From: VBCG01 sp044226535
GTDB lineage: Bacteria; Pseudomonadota; Gammaproteobacteria; Burkholderiales; Casimicrobiaceae
Direction of reading: 5' to 3'
DNA: 64,000 nt
Assembly: GCA_044226535.1 (NCBI GenBank)
Contig: JBGAGT010000006.1
Location: forward strand, 124,001-188,000
The position numbers were made by a program, and so were the translations under genes. The notes under the pieces were generated by a model, which was not told where the DNA came from, ran no database searches, and saw only the letters and a program-made list of their open reading frames with translations. Shown piece after piece: positions 40,571 through 47,981 of the stretch; within the stretch, counting starts at the first letter, position 1, and each line of letters opens with the position of its first letter.

Positions 40571-41296
40571 TCACTTCGTTCGCCTCTTGGCTTTCTTTCT
40601 TGGGGACTTCTTTTTTCCGGTGCCCTGTCCGTCGAACTTCTCCATACGCACGTTAAGAAGATCGTTGGCGAATCCTCGAACCAGCAGAGCCTCCAGACTA
40701 TTCACCATCGCCTTTTCAACTTCGTACGCACTGACGTAGGCAGCGAGATCGTTTAGGCGAAGCTTTGTGCGAGTGGGCTGCCTCTGTTTTTCGTAAGCTG
40801 GTTTGAATGCTTGGCGACGCGTCGGATGTCTGACTCGGTAGACCGACTGAGTGTCGCGGTCCCGATTGAAGACGTTTTTCATTTCGGACCAGAGCGATAG
40901 CTCTTTGGCCTTTCCGGTATAGATGGCTCGTCCCCGCGTGTCATAGAAAATGTAAATTCCTTTCGAACTGCTCAGCTTGGCCCGAAGCTGAACGTGCAGC
41001 GGGTTGTCATCTTTGCCCGTTGGAAACAGCTCATACTTCATCCCACCAGTCGACTCAACTGCATCTATTGGAAAGAACTCCACTATCGGCCGCAACGTCG
41101 TCTGTTGTGCTTTCGCCACAGCGACACGGGAAGCCTTGTCGATAGCGTTGGCAACCTGGCGTGCTGTGATTGATTTCTTCGAACGCTTCCATCCCCCTAA
41201 TGCAATCTCGCTCATTCCAAGGTGGTGAGCGAGCGCGCGATCGGTCTTGATTGCCAACTTGCGCTTAAGCTCGACTACGAGGTCCTTCCCCTTCAT
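40571..41296 (-). CDS. HTH plus GIY-YIG nuclease-like protein
   Basis: 241 residues from ATG 41296 (CGGAGGG upstream). The N-terminus resembles a helix-turn-helix ('ELKRKLAIKTDRALAHHLGM', 'SEIALGGWKRSKKSITARQV'). The middle has a GIY-YIG domain: 'SKGIYIFYDTRGRAIYTGKA' (G-I-Y...Y-T-G), 'ELSLWSEMKNVFNRDRDTQS', and 'YEVEKAMVNSLEALLVRGFA' carrying the catalytic Glu. The Lys-rich tail (GKKKSPRKKAKRRTK) probably binds nucleic acid. The fusion of a repressor-like HTH and a nuclease is unusual: a self-regulated nuclease or solitary restriction-like protein. Confidence 0.78.
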   Translation of the reverse strand: MKGKDLVVELKRKLAIKTDRALAHHLGMSEIALGGWKRSKKSITARQVANAIDKASRVAVAKAQQTTLRPIVEFFPIDAVESTGGMKYELFPTGKDDNPLHVQLRAKLSSSKGIYIFYDTRGRAIYTGKAKELSLWSEMKNVFNRDRDTQSVYRVRHPTRRQAFKPAYEKQRQPTRTKLRLNDLAAYVSAYEVEKAMVNSLEALLVRGFANDLLNVRMEKFDGQGTGKKKSPRKKAKRRTK

Positions 41297-41380
41297 CACG
41301 CAGCCCTCCGGTCGATCCAACGGCCCTCGCTCATAACCCTAGCGAGCCTCTTGCTGCCTCGCGGGCGGCGGGTCACGAAC

Positions 41381-41731
41381 TCAACAACTTCCTACACCAC
41401 GTCCGGGGATACAACCCAAGAGTTCTAATCCCCTACCACGCACTAAATGCAATAACTTGAGCGCCGCTCCCGTCGGCCTCTTCTGCCCGATCTCCCACTT
41501 CTGCACCGTCGATACGCTCGTATTCAGCAACCTGGCAAACACCGCCTGACTCACCCGCGCGTCCTCGCGAATGCGCTTGATTTGCTTAGGTTTTAGTGTT
41601 GGCACGGGAGGCACGCAAAGTTGGTCGAAATCACGCAACGTGACTCGATCCATCGCGCCAGCCTTGTGCAGGCCCTTCGCGGTCTCCAGGACCGCTTGAA
41701 GGATTGGGGAAGGGTTCTTAGGCATCGCCAT
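41381..41731 (-). CDS. XRE-family antitoxin, orphaned by toxin decay
   Basis: 116 residues. C-terminal Cro/CI-type HTH: 'PKQIKRIREDARVSQAVFAR', 'LLNTSVSTVQKWEIGQKRPT', 'GAALKLLHLVRGRGLELL', the HigA/NadS-like antitoxin arrangement with an N-terminal toxin-binding segment (about 1-45). ATG 41731 overlaps the last codons of the upstream toxin pseudogene, so it was translationally coupled to it. Gene itself intact. Confidence 0.88.
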   Translation of the reverse strand: MAMPKNPSPILQAVLETAKGLHKAGAMDRVTLRDFDQLCVPPVPTLKPKQIKRIREDARVSQAVFARLLNTSVSTVQKWEIGQKRPTGAALKLLHLVRGRGLELLGCIPGRGVGSC

Positions 41732-42085
41732 CGAGTTCGACGAGTTCTCCGGCTTGGATAGCGCGCGACAGCTCCTGCGCAGTCAACGAGAGCAGGTGAT
41801 TCGCCAGCTTGTTCAATGCTTCCTGTTCGTTCGGATCGATGTTGCTGCGCTCGTTCTTCTGAAAGCCGTACAGGAATACCCAGCGGTTTGCCCTGTTCGT
41901 GGAAACCAGGGTGCGAAATCCGCCGCTCTTCCCGCGTCATGGTAGACCGATTCGCTTCTTGACCAGGCCGCCGCCGAGTTGGGCGTCGGGCCAGTTTCCA
42001 TTTCACGGACGGGGTAGCGAAGAAGATCCGAAGCCACTCCATGCTTGGTCGCCCAGCGGTCGAACCATCGGGTCTTGAAGATCAC
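41718..42085 (-). pseudogene. RelE/HigB-like toxin, frameshifted and interrupted
   Basis: GTG 42085 opens 'MIFKTRWFDRWATKHGVASD', the start of a RelE-type toxin. After residue 32 (near 41985-41992) the frame is lost. The neighbouring frame continues the family sequence 'DAQLGGGLVKKRIGLP', hits a TGA at 41937-41939 where the family has Gly, then reads 'RGKSGGFRTLVSTNRANRWV' and 'EALNKLANHLLSLTAQELSR' to a TAA at 41718. One frameshift (probably a small deletion) plus one nonsense change inactivate the toxin, while the antitoxin and operator remain. Confidence 0.85.
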
Positions 42086-42104
42086 TACGGGGCGTCTCGA
42101 TTTG

Positions 42105-42134
42105 CACTATAGCACTAAGTGCTATAGTGTGGAA
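42105..42134 (-). promoter_or_regulatory. 25-bp palindromic operator containing a promoter
   Basis: CACTATAGCACT-A-AGTGCTATAGTG (42105-42129) is a perfect 12-bp inverted repeat about one central base. Read on the minus strand it contains -10 TATAGT, with -35 TTCCAC (42134-42129) exactly 17 bp upstream. The antitoxin, as a dimer on this site, would block RNA polymerase. It lies 20 bp before the toxin pseudogene start. Confidence 0.85.
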
Positions 42135-42272
42135 CTGGCGACTCCGCCCCGAAGAGGCGGACCGCTGGCGAGAGCTCGCAAGGCGCAGAACCATCGAAGT
42201 ACGCTAGCCGCAGGCGACACCTCCGGCTATGGCCAATCGACGTGCGCGCCCGAGCCTCTTGAGGTGCAGCGA

Positions 42273-42674
42273 TCAATTTGGCGTAAGCAGCCTCACCGTT
42301 GGAAAGTGTCGTCTGTACCTCCTCGCATCCCGCGTAATCACCCCGCCCCTCACGACCGCGGCATGCGCCCCAATGAAGAAGTCCGCCAGTACGTTCGGCC
42401 TGGCTCCCCCATCCCGTCGATATTGCAAGTAGGCCCGCCCCGCCAGGAACAGGGCCGCACGCGGTAATTCCCGCAGCTCGATGCCCATTGCGTGGATCGA
42501 TTGATCCACGGCGTCGACCGACTCGAATGACAGCGATAGCTCCGAGTAGATGACGGGGTTGATGATCAGCTCATGCACCTGCGCCTGCGCACGGAGCTGG
42601 CCGATGGACCAGTCTGCCCACACCAGGTCGTCCTGCAGCACATCCAGCAAGACGTTGGTGTCGACGAGCATCAT
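42273..42674 (-). CDS. VapC-like PIN-domain toxin
   Basis: 133 residues; ATG 42674 or 42671. PIN nuclease acidic residues: D in 'MLVDTNVLLDVLQDD', E in 'NPVIYSELSLSFE', and D in 'ARPNVLADFFIGAHAAV' with a final D in 'VITRDARRYRRHFPTV'. RNA-cleaving toxin, paired with the AbrB-type antitoxin 6 bp upstream. All positions look intact. Confidence 0.9.
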   Translation of the reverse strand: MMLVDTNVLLDVLQDDLVWADWSIGQLRAQAQVHELIINPVIYSELSLSFESVDAVDQSIHAMGIELRELPRAALFLAGRAYLQYRRDGGARPNVLADFFIGAHAAVVRGGVITRDARRYRRHFPTVRLLTPN

Positions 42675-42680
42675 CGCGCT

Positions 42681-42920
42681 TCAGTCCTCGCCGCGCAGCA
42701 ATGCCATCAACTCATCTGTGCGCCACTTGACTTGCGCCTTGCCGCGCGCCGATTCGAAGCGGTCGCGCTTGCTGGCTTGGCGGGCGTCGGCCTTTTGCAC
42801 GACGACCTGGCCTTCACGGTTGACGTCGAACTCGACCCCGTCCCCAGGGTTCAGCCGAAGTGCGTCGCGAACCTTCTTTGGAATGGTGACCTGCCCCTTG
42901 ATGGTCATTGTCGTGGCCAT
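42681..42920 (-). CDS. AbrB/MazE-type antitoxin (VapB)
   Basis: 79 residues, ATG 42920 with AAGGA upstream. Swapped-hairpin DNA-binding domain: 'MTIKGQVTIPKKVRDALRLN', 'PGDGVEFDVNREGQVVVQKA'. The C-terminal part 'ARGKAQVKWRTDELMALLRG' would thread into the toxin active site. Antitoxin-before-toxin order. A degenerate homologue lies at 40079-40306. Confidence 0.9.
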   Translation of the reverse strand: MATTMTIKGQVTIPKKVRDALRLNPGDGVEFDVNREGQVVVQKADARQASKRDRFESARGKAQVKWRTDELMALLRGED

Positions 42921-42934
42921 ATTGGATCCTTGGA

Positions 42935-42963
42935 GGTATTACCCAAAGAGAAATTGTAATACC
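42935..42963. promoter_or_regulatory. Inverted repeat GGTATTAC-N13-GTAATACC, antitoxin operator
   Basis: Perfect 8-bp arms, 15 bp upstream of the AbrB start; a third similar half-site (GTAGTACC) sits at 42972-42979. Position and symmetry fit autoregulation by the AbrB/PIN complex. Confidence 0.65.
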
Positions 42964-43204
42964 ACTTGGGAGTAGTACCGAATGCGCGATCGTCCAAGGC
43001 AACAGCTGGTGCGCATGACGCTCCCCACGATCCTGAAACCGGTCGCTGCTCGACCGCCATAGGTCGAGTGGCGGACTCCCCATGCCCGAACGGCTGAGCC
43101 ACGCTCCCTTTCTTGTCCCAAATCAACCCCTTGCCTTAGCCTTCCCGCGCCAACGGGCGTAAAATCCCGTCCAGCCCCTGCCAAGGGGCCGCTTCCGCAC
43201 GCCC

Positions 43205-44455
43205 ATGACCCTCTTCGCCCTAGGCCTCAACCACACCACCGCGCCCCTCGACGTGCGCGAGCGTGTTGCGTTCGCGCCGGAATCCCTGGGCGACGCGCTG
43301 CGAAACCTCACCCGCGCCCGCAAGGTCAAGGAAGCGGCCATCCTCTCCACCTGCAACCGCACCGAGGTGTACTTCCACGATGGCGTACCGGACGAGGTGG
43401 CCGCCTGGCTGAACGAGGCCCACAACCTCCCCGGCGACGCGCTGCAGCCGCACCTCTACACGCTGGGCAACGAGAAGGCGGTGGCGCACGCCTTCCGCGT
43501 GGCCTCGGGCCTCGACTCGATGGTGCTGGGTGAGCCGCAGATCCTCGGACAGATGAAGCAGGCGGTGCGCTCGGCCGAGGCGGCGGGCTCGCTGGGCCTG
43601 GTGCTCAATCGCCTGTTCCAGCGCACCTTCGCGGTGGCGAAGGACGTGCGCACCAATACCGACATCGGCACGGCGTCGATCTCGATGGCGGCGGCGTCGG
43701 TGAAGCTCGCCGAGCGCATCTTCCCCTCGCTCGCCGACCAGCGCCTCTTGCTCATCGGCGCGGGCGAGATGATCGAGCTCGCGGCGACGCACTTCGCGGC
43801 GCAGAAGCCGCGCGCCATCACGGTGGCCAACCGCACGCTGGAGCGGGGGCGCAAGCTCGCCGACCGCTTCGGCGCCGACGCGATCACGCTGAACGAGATG
43901 CCGGACCGGCTCTCGCAGTTCGACATCATCGTCACCTGCACGGCCAGCACGCTGCCCATCCTGGGCAAGGGGCTGATCGAGCGCGTGATCAAGCAACGCC
44001 GCCACGCGCCGGTGTTCATCGTCGACCTCGCCGTGCCGCGCGACGTCGAGCCCGAGGTGGGCGCGCTCGACGACGTGTTCCTCTACTCCGTCGACGACCT
44101 GGCCGCCATCGTCAAGGACAACCTCGCCATCCGCCGCGAGTCGGTGGTGCAGGCCGAGGCCATGATCGCCGAGCAGACCGACCACTTCCTGCGCTGGCTC
44201 GACGGCCGCGCGGTGGTGCCGACCATCTCGGCGCTGCACGGCCACCACGACGCGATGCGCGCGGGCGAGCTCGAGCGCGCGCGCCGCATGCTCGCCACGG
44301 GCTCGACGCCCGAGGCTGCGCTGGAAGCGTTGGCGCGCGGGCTTACGAGCAAGCTGATGCATGGCCAGCTGGCTGCGCTCAACCAGGCGGGCGATGCCGA
44401 GCGTGCGGAGTTGATCGCGCTGTTCCAGCGGATCTACAAGCTGCCTGAGCATTAG
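43205..44455 (+). CDS. hemA: Glutamyl-tRNA reductase
   Basis: First enzyme of C5 tetrapyrrole synthesis: reduces glutamyl-tRNA(Glu) to glutamate-1-semialdehyde with NADPH. 416 residues. 'ALGLNHTTAPLDVRERVAFA' at the start, catalytic Cys in 'ILSTCNRTEVYF', 'GLDSMVLGEPQILGQMKQAV', NADPH motif 'LLIGAGEMIELAATHF', and the C-terminal dimerisation helices. Upstream of prfA and prmC, a classic betaproteobacterial order, with a REP cluster in between. Confidence 0.96.
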   Translation: MTLFALGLNHTTAPLDVRERVAFAPESLGDALRNLTRARKVKEAAILSTCNRTEVYFHDGVPDEVAAWLNEAHNLPGDALQPHLYTLGNEKAVAHAFRVASGLDSMVLGEPQILGQMKQAVRSAEAAGSLGLVLNRLFQRTFAVAKDVRTNTDIGTASISMAAASVKLAERIFPSLADQRLLLIGAGEMIELAATHFAAQKPRAITVANRTLERGRKLADRFGADAITLNEMPDRLSQFDIIVTCTASTLPILGKGLIERVIKQRRHAPVFIVDLAVPRDVEPEVGALDDVFLYSVDDLAAIVKDNLAIRRESVVQAEAMIAEQTDHFLRWLDGRAVVPTISALHGHHDAMRAGELERARRMLATGSTPEAALEALARGLTSKLMHGQLAALNQAGDAERAELIALFQRIYKLPEH

Positions 44456-44458
44456 CTC

Positions 44459-44612
44459 CCGTCATTCCCGCGAAACTTGCCCCCGAGCGCTTCAATCGGG
44501 GGGCGGGAACCCACATGCTGTCGTCCCCGCGAGGCTTGTCCCCGAATGAAGTTATCGGGGAGCGGGGATCCAGCCGTACCGTTAATACTGGGTCCCCGCT
44601 TTCGCGGGGATG
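44459..44612. repeat. REP cluster with two long-form elements
   Basis: Two elements carry an extra inner hairpin in place of the short loop: GTCATTCCCGCG-AAACTT-GCCCCCGA...TCGGGGGGC-GGGAACCCA (44461-44513) and a diverged copy (44521-44573). A standard short element (GGGTCCCCGC...GCGGGGATGACG) ends directly at the prfA ribosome-binding region. Confidence 0.88.
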
Positions 44613-44618
44613 ACGAAG

Positions 44619-45701
44619 ATGAAACCTTCCCTCCGCCTCAAGCTCGACCAGCTCGACGCCCGCCTCGCGGAGGTGGACGCGCTTCTCGCCGCGCCGGAGA
44701 CGGCGCAGGACGCGCAGAAGCTCCGCGAGCTCTCCAAGGAGCGCGCCGAGATCGAGCCCGTGGTATCGCTGCTCGGCGAGTACCGCGCGGCCGAGCGCGA
44801 CCTGGCCGCGGCAGACGAGCTCGCGCGCGACGCGTCGATGAAGGACTTCGCCGACGAGGAGCGCGATGCGGCGCGCGCGCGCATGGAGGTGCTCACGCTC
44901 GAGCTGCAGGCGGCGCTCCTGCCCAAGGACGCGGCCGACGAGCGCAACGTGTTCCTGGAAGTGCGCGCGGGCACGGGCGGCGACGAGTCGGCGCTCTTCG
45001 CGGGCGATCTCATCCGCATGTACACGCGCTATGCCGAGCGGCAGCGCTGGAAGGTCGAGCTCGTGTCCGAGTCGCCGAGCGACTTGGGCGGCTACAAGGA
45101 AGTGATCGCGCGCATCGTGGGCAACGGCGCGTACTCGAAGCTCAAGTTCGAGTCGGGCGGGCACCGCGTGCAACGCGTGCCCGAGACCGAGGCGCAGGGG
45201 CGCATCCACACCTCCGCCTGCACGGTGGCCGTGCTGCCCGAGGCCGACCCGATCGCCGACATCACCATCAACCCGGCCGACATCCGCATCGACACCTTCC
45301 GTGCCTCGGGCGCGGGCGGGCAGCACATCAACAAGACCGACTCGGCGGTGCGCATCACCCACCTGCCCACGGGCCTCGTCGTGGAATGCCAGGACGACCG
45401 CTCGCAGCACCGCAACCGCGCGCAGGCGATGTCGGTGCTGGCCTCGCGCCTGCTCGACCGCGAGCGCAGCGAGCGGCAGAGCAAGGAGGCGGCGCATCGC
45501 AAGTCGCTGATCGGTTCGGGCGACCGCAGCGAGCGCATCCGTACCTACAACTTCCCGCAGGGCCGCGTCACCGACCACCGCATCAACCTCACGCTGTACA
45601 AGATCGACGCGATCATGGACGGCGAGCTCGACGAGCTCGTCACCGCGCTGTCGCAGGAATTCCAGGCCGAGCAGCTCGCCGAGCTGTCGGGCGAGGCGTG
45701 A
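44619..45701 (+). CDS. prfA: Peptide chain release factor 1
   Basis: Recognises UAA and UAG and releases the finished peptide. 360 residues from ATG 44619; an ATG at 44610 lies in the REP repeat and is less likely. GGQ loop in 'RASGAGGQHINKTDSAVRIT', stop-codon recognition region around 'EAQGRIHTSACTVAVLPEA' (PxT-like loop nearby), and 'RTYNFPQGRVTDHRINLTLY'. GTGA overlap with the acetyltransferase gene. Its GGQ glutamine is methylated by PrmC, encoded two genes on. Confidence 0.96.
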   Translation: MKPSLRLKLDQLDARLAEVDALLAAPETAQDAQKLRELSKERAEIEPVVSLLGEYRAAERDLAAADELARDASMKDFADEERDAARARMEVLTLELQAALLPKDAADERNVFLEVRAGTGGDESALFAGDLIRMYTRYAERQRWKVELVSESPSDLGGYKEVIARIVGNGAYSKLKFESGGHRVQRVPETEAQGRIHTSACTVAVLPEADPIADITINPADIRIDTFRASGAGGQHINKTDSAVRITHLPTGLVVECQDDRSQHRNRAQAMSVLASRLLDRERSERQSKEAAHRKSLIGSGDRSERIRTYNFPQGRVTDHRINLTLYKIDAIMDGELDELVTALSQEFQAEQLAELSGEA

Positions 45702-46285
45702 AGCCGCCCAAGCCCTGGCTCACTACCGATCGCCTGGCACTGCGCGAGTTCACGCTCGCCGACGCGAGCGACATCCTGCACCTCGACTCCGACCCGCGGG
45801 TGATGAAGTACATCAACGGTGGCAAGCCCTCGACGCCGGAGGAGGTGGCGGCGACCATGCGCCGCGTCACGCGCAACTACGCGCTGTACCCGGGGCTCGG
45901 CACGTGGCGGGTGGAGCGGGGCGGTGCCGGCGGCAAGGGCGGAAGCAAGGTGGGCGGCGCGAGCGCCGTCAAGGGTAGCGGCAGCTTCATCGGCTGGTGC
46001 TCGCTCAAGTACATCCCGCGCACGCCCGACATCGAGGTGGGCTACCGTTTCGTGCACGACGCCTGGGGCCATGGCTATGCCACCGAGTGCGCGCTCGCGA
46101 TGGTGCGCTACGGATTCGTCACGCTCACGCTCGATCGCATCATCGGCGTGACCGACCCGGGCAATCTCGCGTCGCAGCACGTGCTGCAGAAGGCGGGGCT
46201 CGCATCGCGGGGCTGGGGCCGCTACTACGGCCTTCGGCTGCGCGTTTTCGCCAACGAGCGCGACGCATGGATTGCGACGCATTGA
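45698..46285 (+). CDS. GNAT acetyltransferase (RimJ/RimL-like)
   Basis: 195 residues, GTG start in the prfA stop. 'LTTDRLALREFTLADASDIL' at the N-terminus, 'DIEVGYRFVHDAWGHGYATE' with the acetyl-CoA loop, and 'TDPGNLASQHVLQKAGL'. Between strands 2 and 3 there is a Gly/Ser/Lys-rich insertion ('RGGAGGKGGSKVGGASAVKG') not usual in the family. Acetylates protein N-termini or small amines. Its last 19 bp overlap prmC. Confidence 0.88.
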   Translation: MKPPKPWLTTDRLALREFTLADASDILHLDSDPRVMKYINGGKPSTPEEVAATMRRVTRNYALYPGLGTWRVERGGAGGKGGSKVGGASAVKGSGSFIGWCSLKYIPRTPDIEVGYRFVHDAWGHGYATECALAMVRYGFVTLTLDRIIGVTDPGNLASQHVLQKAGLASRGWGRYYGLRLRVFANERDAWIATH

Positions 46286-47256
46286 TCCCGCTCACCGTCC
46301 GCCAGGCGTTGCTGGCTGTGGGCCTCGCGCCGATCGATGCGCAGGTGTTGCTGGCGCATGTGCTGGGCAGGGATCGCGCGTGGCTGGTGGGGCATCGCGA
46401 CGACGTATTGCCACAGAAAGAAATTGAGCATTTTATTGCCTTGGCAAAGCAGCGCCGCGAGCAGGGCGAACCCATTGCGTACCTCGTTGGCCGGCGCGAA
46501 TTCCATGGCCTCGACTTGGCGGTGACGCGCGACGTGCTGATCCCGCGCCCCGAGACCGAGACGCTGGTCGAGCAGGCGCTGATCGCACTCGATGCGATGG
46601 CGAAGGCGCGTGCGCCGGATGGAGAACGCGCGGGCGCAGGAGAGCGCCAAGCGGCAAGCAACGCCGCGGCGAGCTCTGTACTTCGAGTCCTCGACTTGGG
46701 CACCGGCTCGGGCGCCATCGCGCTCGCCATCGCCCACGCGCGACCGCGCACGCACGTCACCGCCGTCGACCGCTCGCCCGCGGCGCTCGACGTGGCCCGC
46801 GACAACGCCGCGCGTCTCGCCATCGCCAATGTCGAATTCGTCGAATCGGACTGGTACGGCGGGCTGCGCGAAGGTGTACCGGCCGTCATCCCCGCGAGGG
46901 CCTGCCCCCGAGCGAGGTTATCGGGGGCGGGGACCCAGCGCCGCTCCTTCGACCTGATCGTCGCGAACCCGCCCTACATCGCTCCCGACGACCCGCATCT
47001 CGCCGAGGGCGACCTGCGCCACGAGCCGCGCGAGGCGCTCACGCCGGGCGGAGACGGACTCTCGGCGCTGCGGCGCATCGTCGCCGAGGCGCCCGCGCAC
47101 CTGGTACCCGGTGGTTGGCTTGCCGTCGAGCACGGGTACGACCAAGGTGAGGCGGTGAGGGCGCTGTTCGCGGAGGACGGGTTTAGCGACATCCGGGCCG
47201 CGCGCGACCTGGCGGGTATCCCGCGGGTGGTGACCGGCAGGCTTGCGCCCTCCTGA
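46267..47256 (+). CDS. prmC: Release factor glutamine methyltransferase PrmC, with in-frame repeat insertion
   Basis: Methylates the GGQ glutamine of release factors using SAM. 329 residues against about 280 usual. Helical N-domain, motif I 'VLDLGTGSGAIALAIAHARP', and the substrate-binding NPPY in 'DLIVANPPYIAPDDPHLAEG'. Just before NPPY, residues about 206-223 (VIPARACPRARLSGAGTQ) are translated REP sequence of the long form. A second extra stretch of Ala/Arg/Gly residues lies near 118-138. Both sit in loops; catalytic motifs are intact. Confidence 0.95.
   Translation: MDCDALIPLTVRQALLAVGLAPIDAQVLLAHVLGRDRAWLVGHRDDVLPQKEIEHFIALAKQRREQGEPIAYLVGRREFHGLDLAVTRDVLIPRPETETLVEQALIALDAMAKARAPDGERAGAGERQAASNAAASSVLRVLDLGTGSGAIALAIAHARPRTHVTAVDRSPAALDVARDNAARLAIANVEFVESDWYGGLREGVPAVIPARACPRARLSGAGTQRRSFDLIVANPPYIAPDDPHLAEGDLRHEPREALTPGGDGLSALRRIVAEAPAHLVPGGWLAVEHGYDQGEAVRALFAEDGFSDIRAARDLAGIPRVVTGRLAPS
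46883..46937. repeat. Long-form REP element inside prmC
   Basis: GTCATCCCCGCG-AGGGCCT-GCCCCCGA-GCGAGGT-TATCGGGGGC-GGGGACCCA, the nested-palindrome form also seen at 44461. Open in the prmC frame. Confidence 0.9.
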
Positions 47257-47269
47257 ACCGGGTTGATGA

Positions 47270-47584
47270 TCACGCCGCCTGTGCGTGGAGCCTGACGCCC
47301 AATGCGCGCGCGACCTTGAGTATGGTGGCAAAGCTGGGATTGCCGTCACTGCTCAGCGCCCGATAAAGGCTTTCGCGGCTGAGGCCGGCGTCCTTCGCAA
47401 CTTGGCTCATCCCTTTGGCGCGAGCGATATCGCCAAGGGCCTTTGCAATGCCCGGCGCATCATCCGGCGCCTCCTCGAGCCACGCGTCCAGGTACGCCGC
47501 CATTTCCTCGACCGTACGAAGGTGATCGGCGACGTCATAGGGCGTCGTTCGGGTCCTGCCGGTCTTCTTCGCAGTACGGGCCAT
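47270..47584 (-). CDS. HigA-like antitoxin (probable HTH addiction-module antidote)
   Basis: 104 residues from ATG 47584. Contains 'DAPGIAKALGDIARAKGMSQ', 'VAKDAGLSRESLYRALSSDG' and 'NPSFATILKVARALGVRL', the helix-turn-helix of the addiction-module antidote family. 4 bp after the toxin stop; toxin-first order as in HigBA. Convergent with prmC. Confidence 0.9.
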   Translation of the reverse strand: MARTAKKTGRTRTTPYDVADHLRTVEEMAAYLDAWLEEAPDDAPGIAKALGDIARAKGMSQVAKDAGLSRESLYRALSSDGNPSFATILKVARALGVRLHAQAA

Positions 47585-47588
47585 GGTG

Positions 47589-47882
47589 TCACTCCTCAAA
47601 TCTGCTGGCCAATTTGAGGGCCAGTTGAATATCTTTCGATTGGCTCGACTTGTCACCTCCAGCCAAGAGAAGCAACAAGCGGTCGCCGCGCTGCGAGTAA
47701 TAGACCCTGTATCCGGGGCCGAAGTCGATCTTGAGTTCGGAAACGCCGCCCGCCAGGTTGCGAAACTGTCCGGGATTGCCGGCGATCAATCGCTCGACGC
47801 GAACCAGGATACGAGCTCGACCGACAACGTCCTTGAGCGAGTCGATCCAATTCGCATATTCATCGGTTTTCTCGATTCGCAC
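47589..47882 (-). CDS. RelE/HigB-type toxin (addiction module killer)
   Basis: 97 residues, GTG 47882. 'RIEKTDEYANWIDSLKDVVG' start, 'GNPGQFRNLAGGVSELKIDF', 'GPGYRVYYSQRGDRLLLLLA', 'GGDKSSQSKDIQLALKLA': the full killer-family pattern with basic residues for mRNA binding. Ribosome-dependent mRNA interferase by family. Promoter spacing leaves almost no 5' leader. Confidence 0.92.
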   Translation of the reverse strand: MRIEKTDEYANWIDSLKDVVGRARILVRVERLIAGNPGQFRNLAGGVSELKIDFGPGYRVYYSQRGDRLLLLLAGGDKSSQSKDIQLALKLASRFEE

Positions 47883-47916
47883 AGTGCACTGTAGCTTATG
47901 GGCTACATATTGTCAA
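47882..47916 (-). promoter_or_regulatory. Promoter and operator of the HigBA-like module, leaderless start
   Basis: On the minus strand -35 TTGACA (47916-47911) and -10 TACAGT (47893-47888) are separated by exactly 17 bp. Transcription would begin at about 47881-47882, on the toxin's GTG. Two symmetrical elements overlap the promoter: GTAGC-TTATGG-GCTAC (47891-47906) between the boxes and CAGTGCACTG (47882-47891) over the -10 and start codon; these are candidate antitoxin sites. Confidence 0.75.
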
Positions 47917-47981
47917 TGCGGGATTACCTGGATCGCAGCAAGATTCTCAAGGCGGTAACATCCTCGGATTCTCTGCAAATC

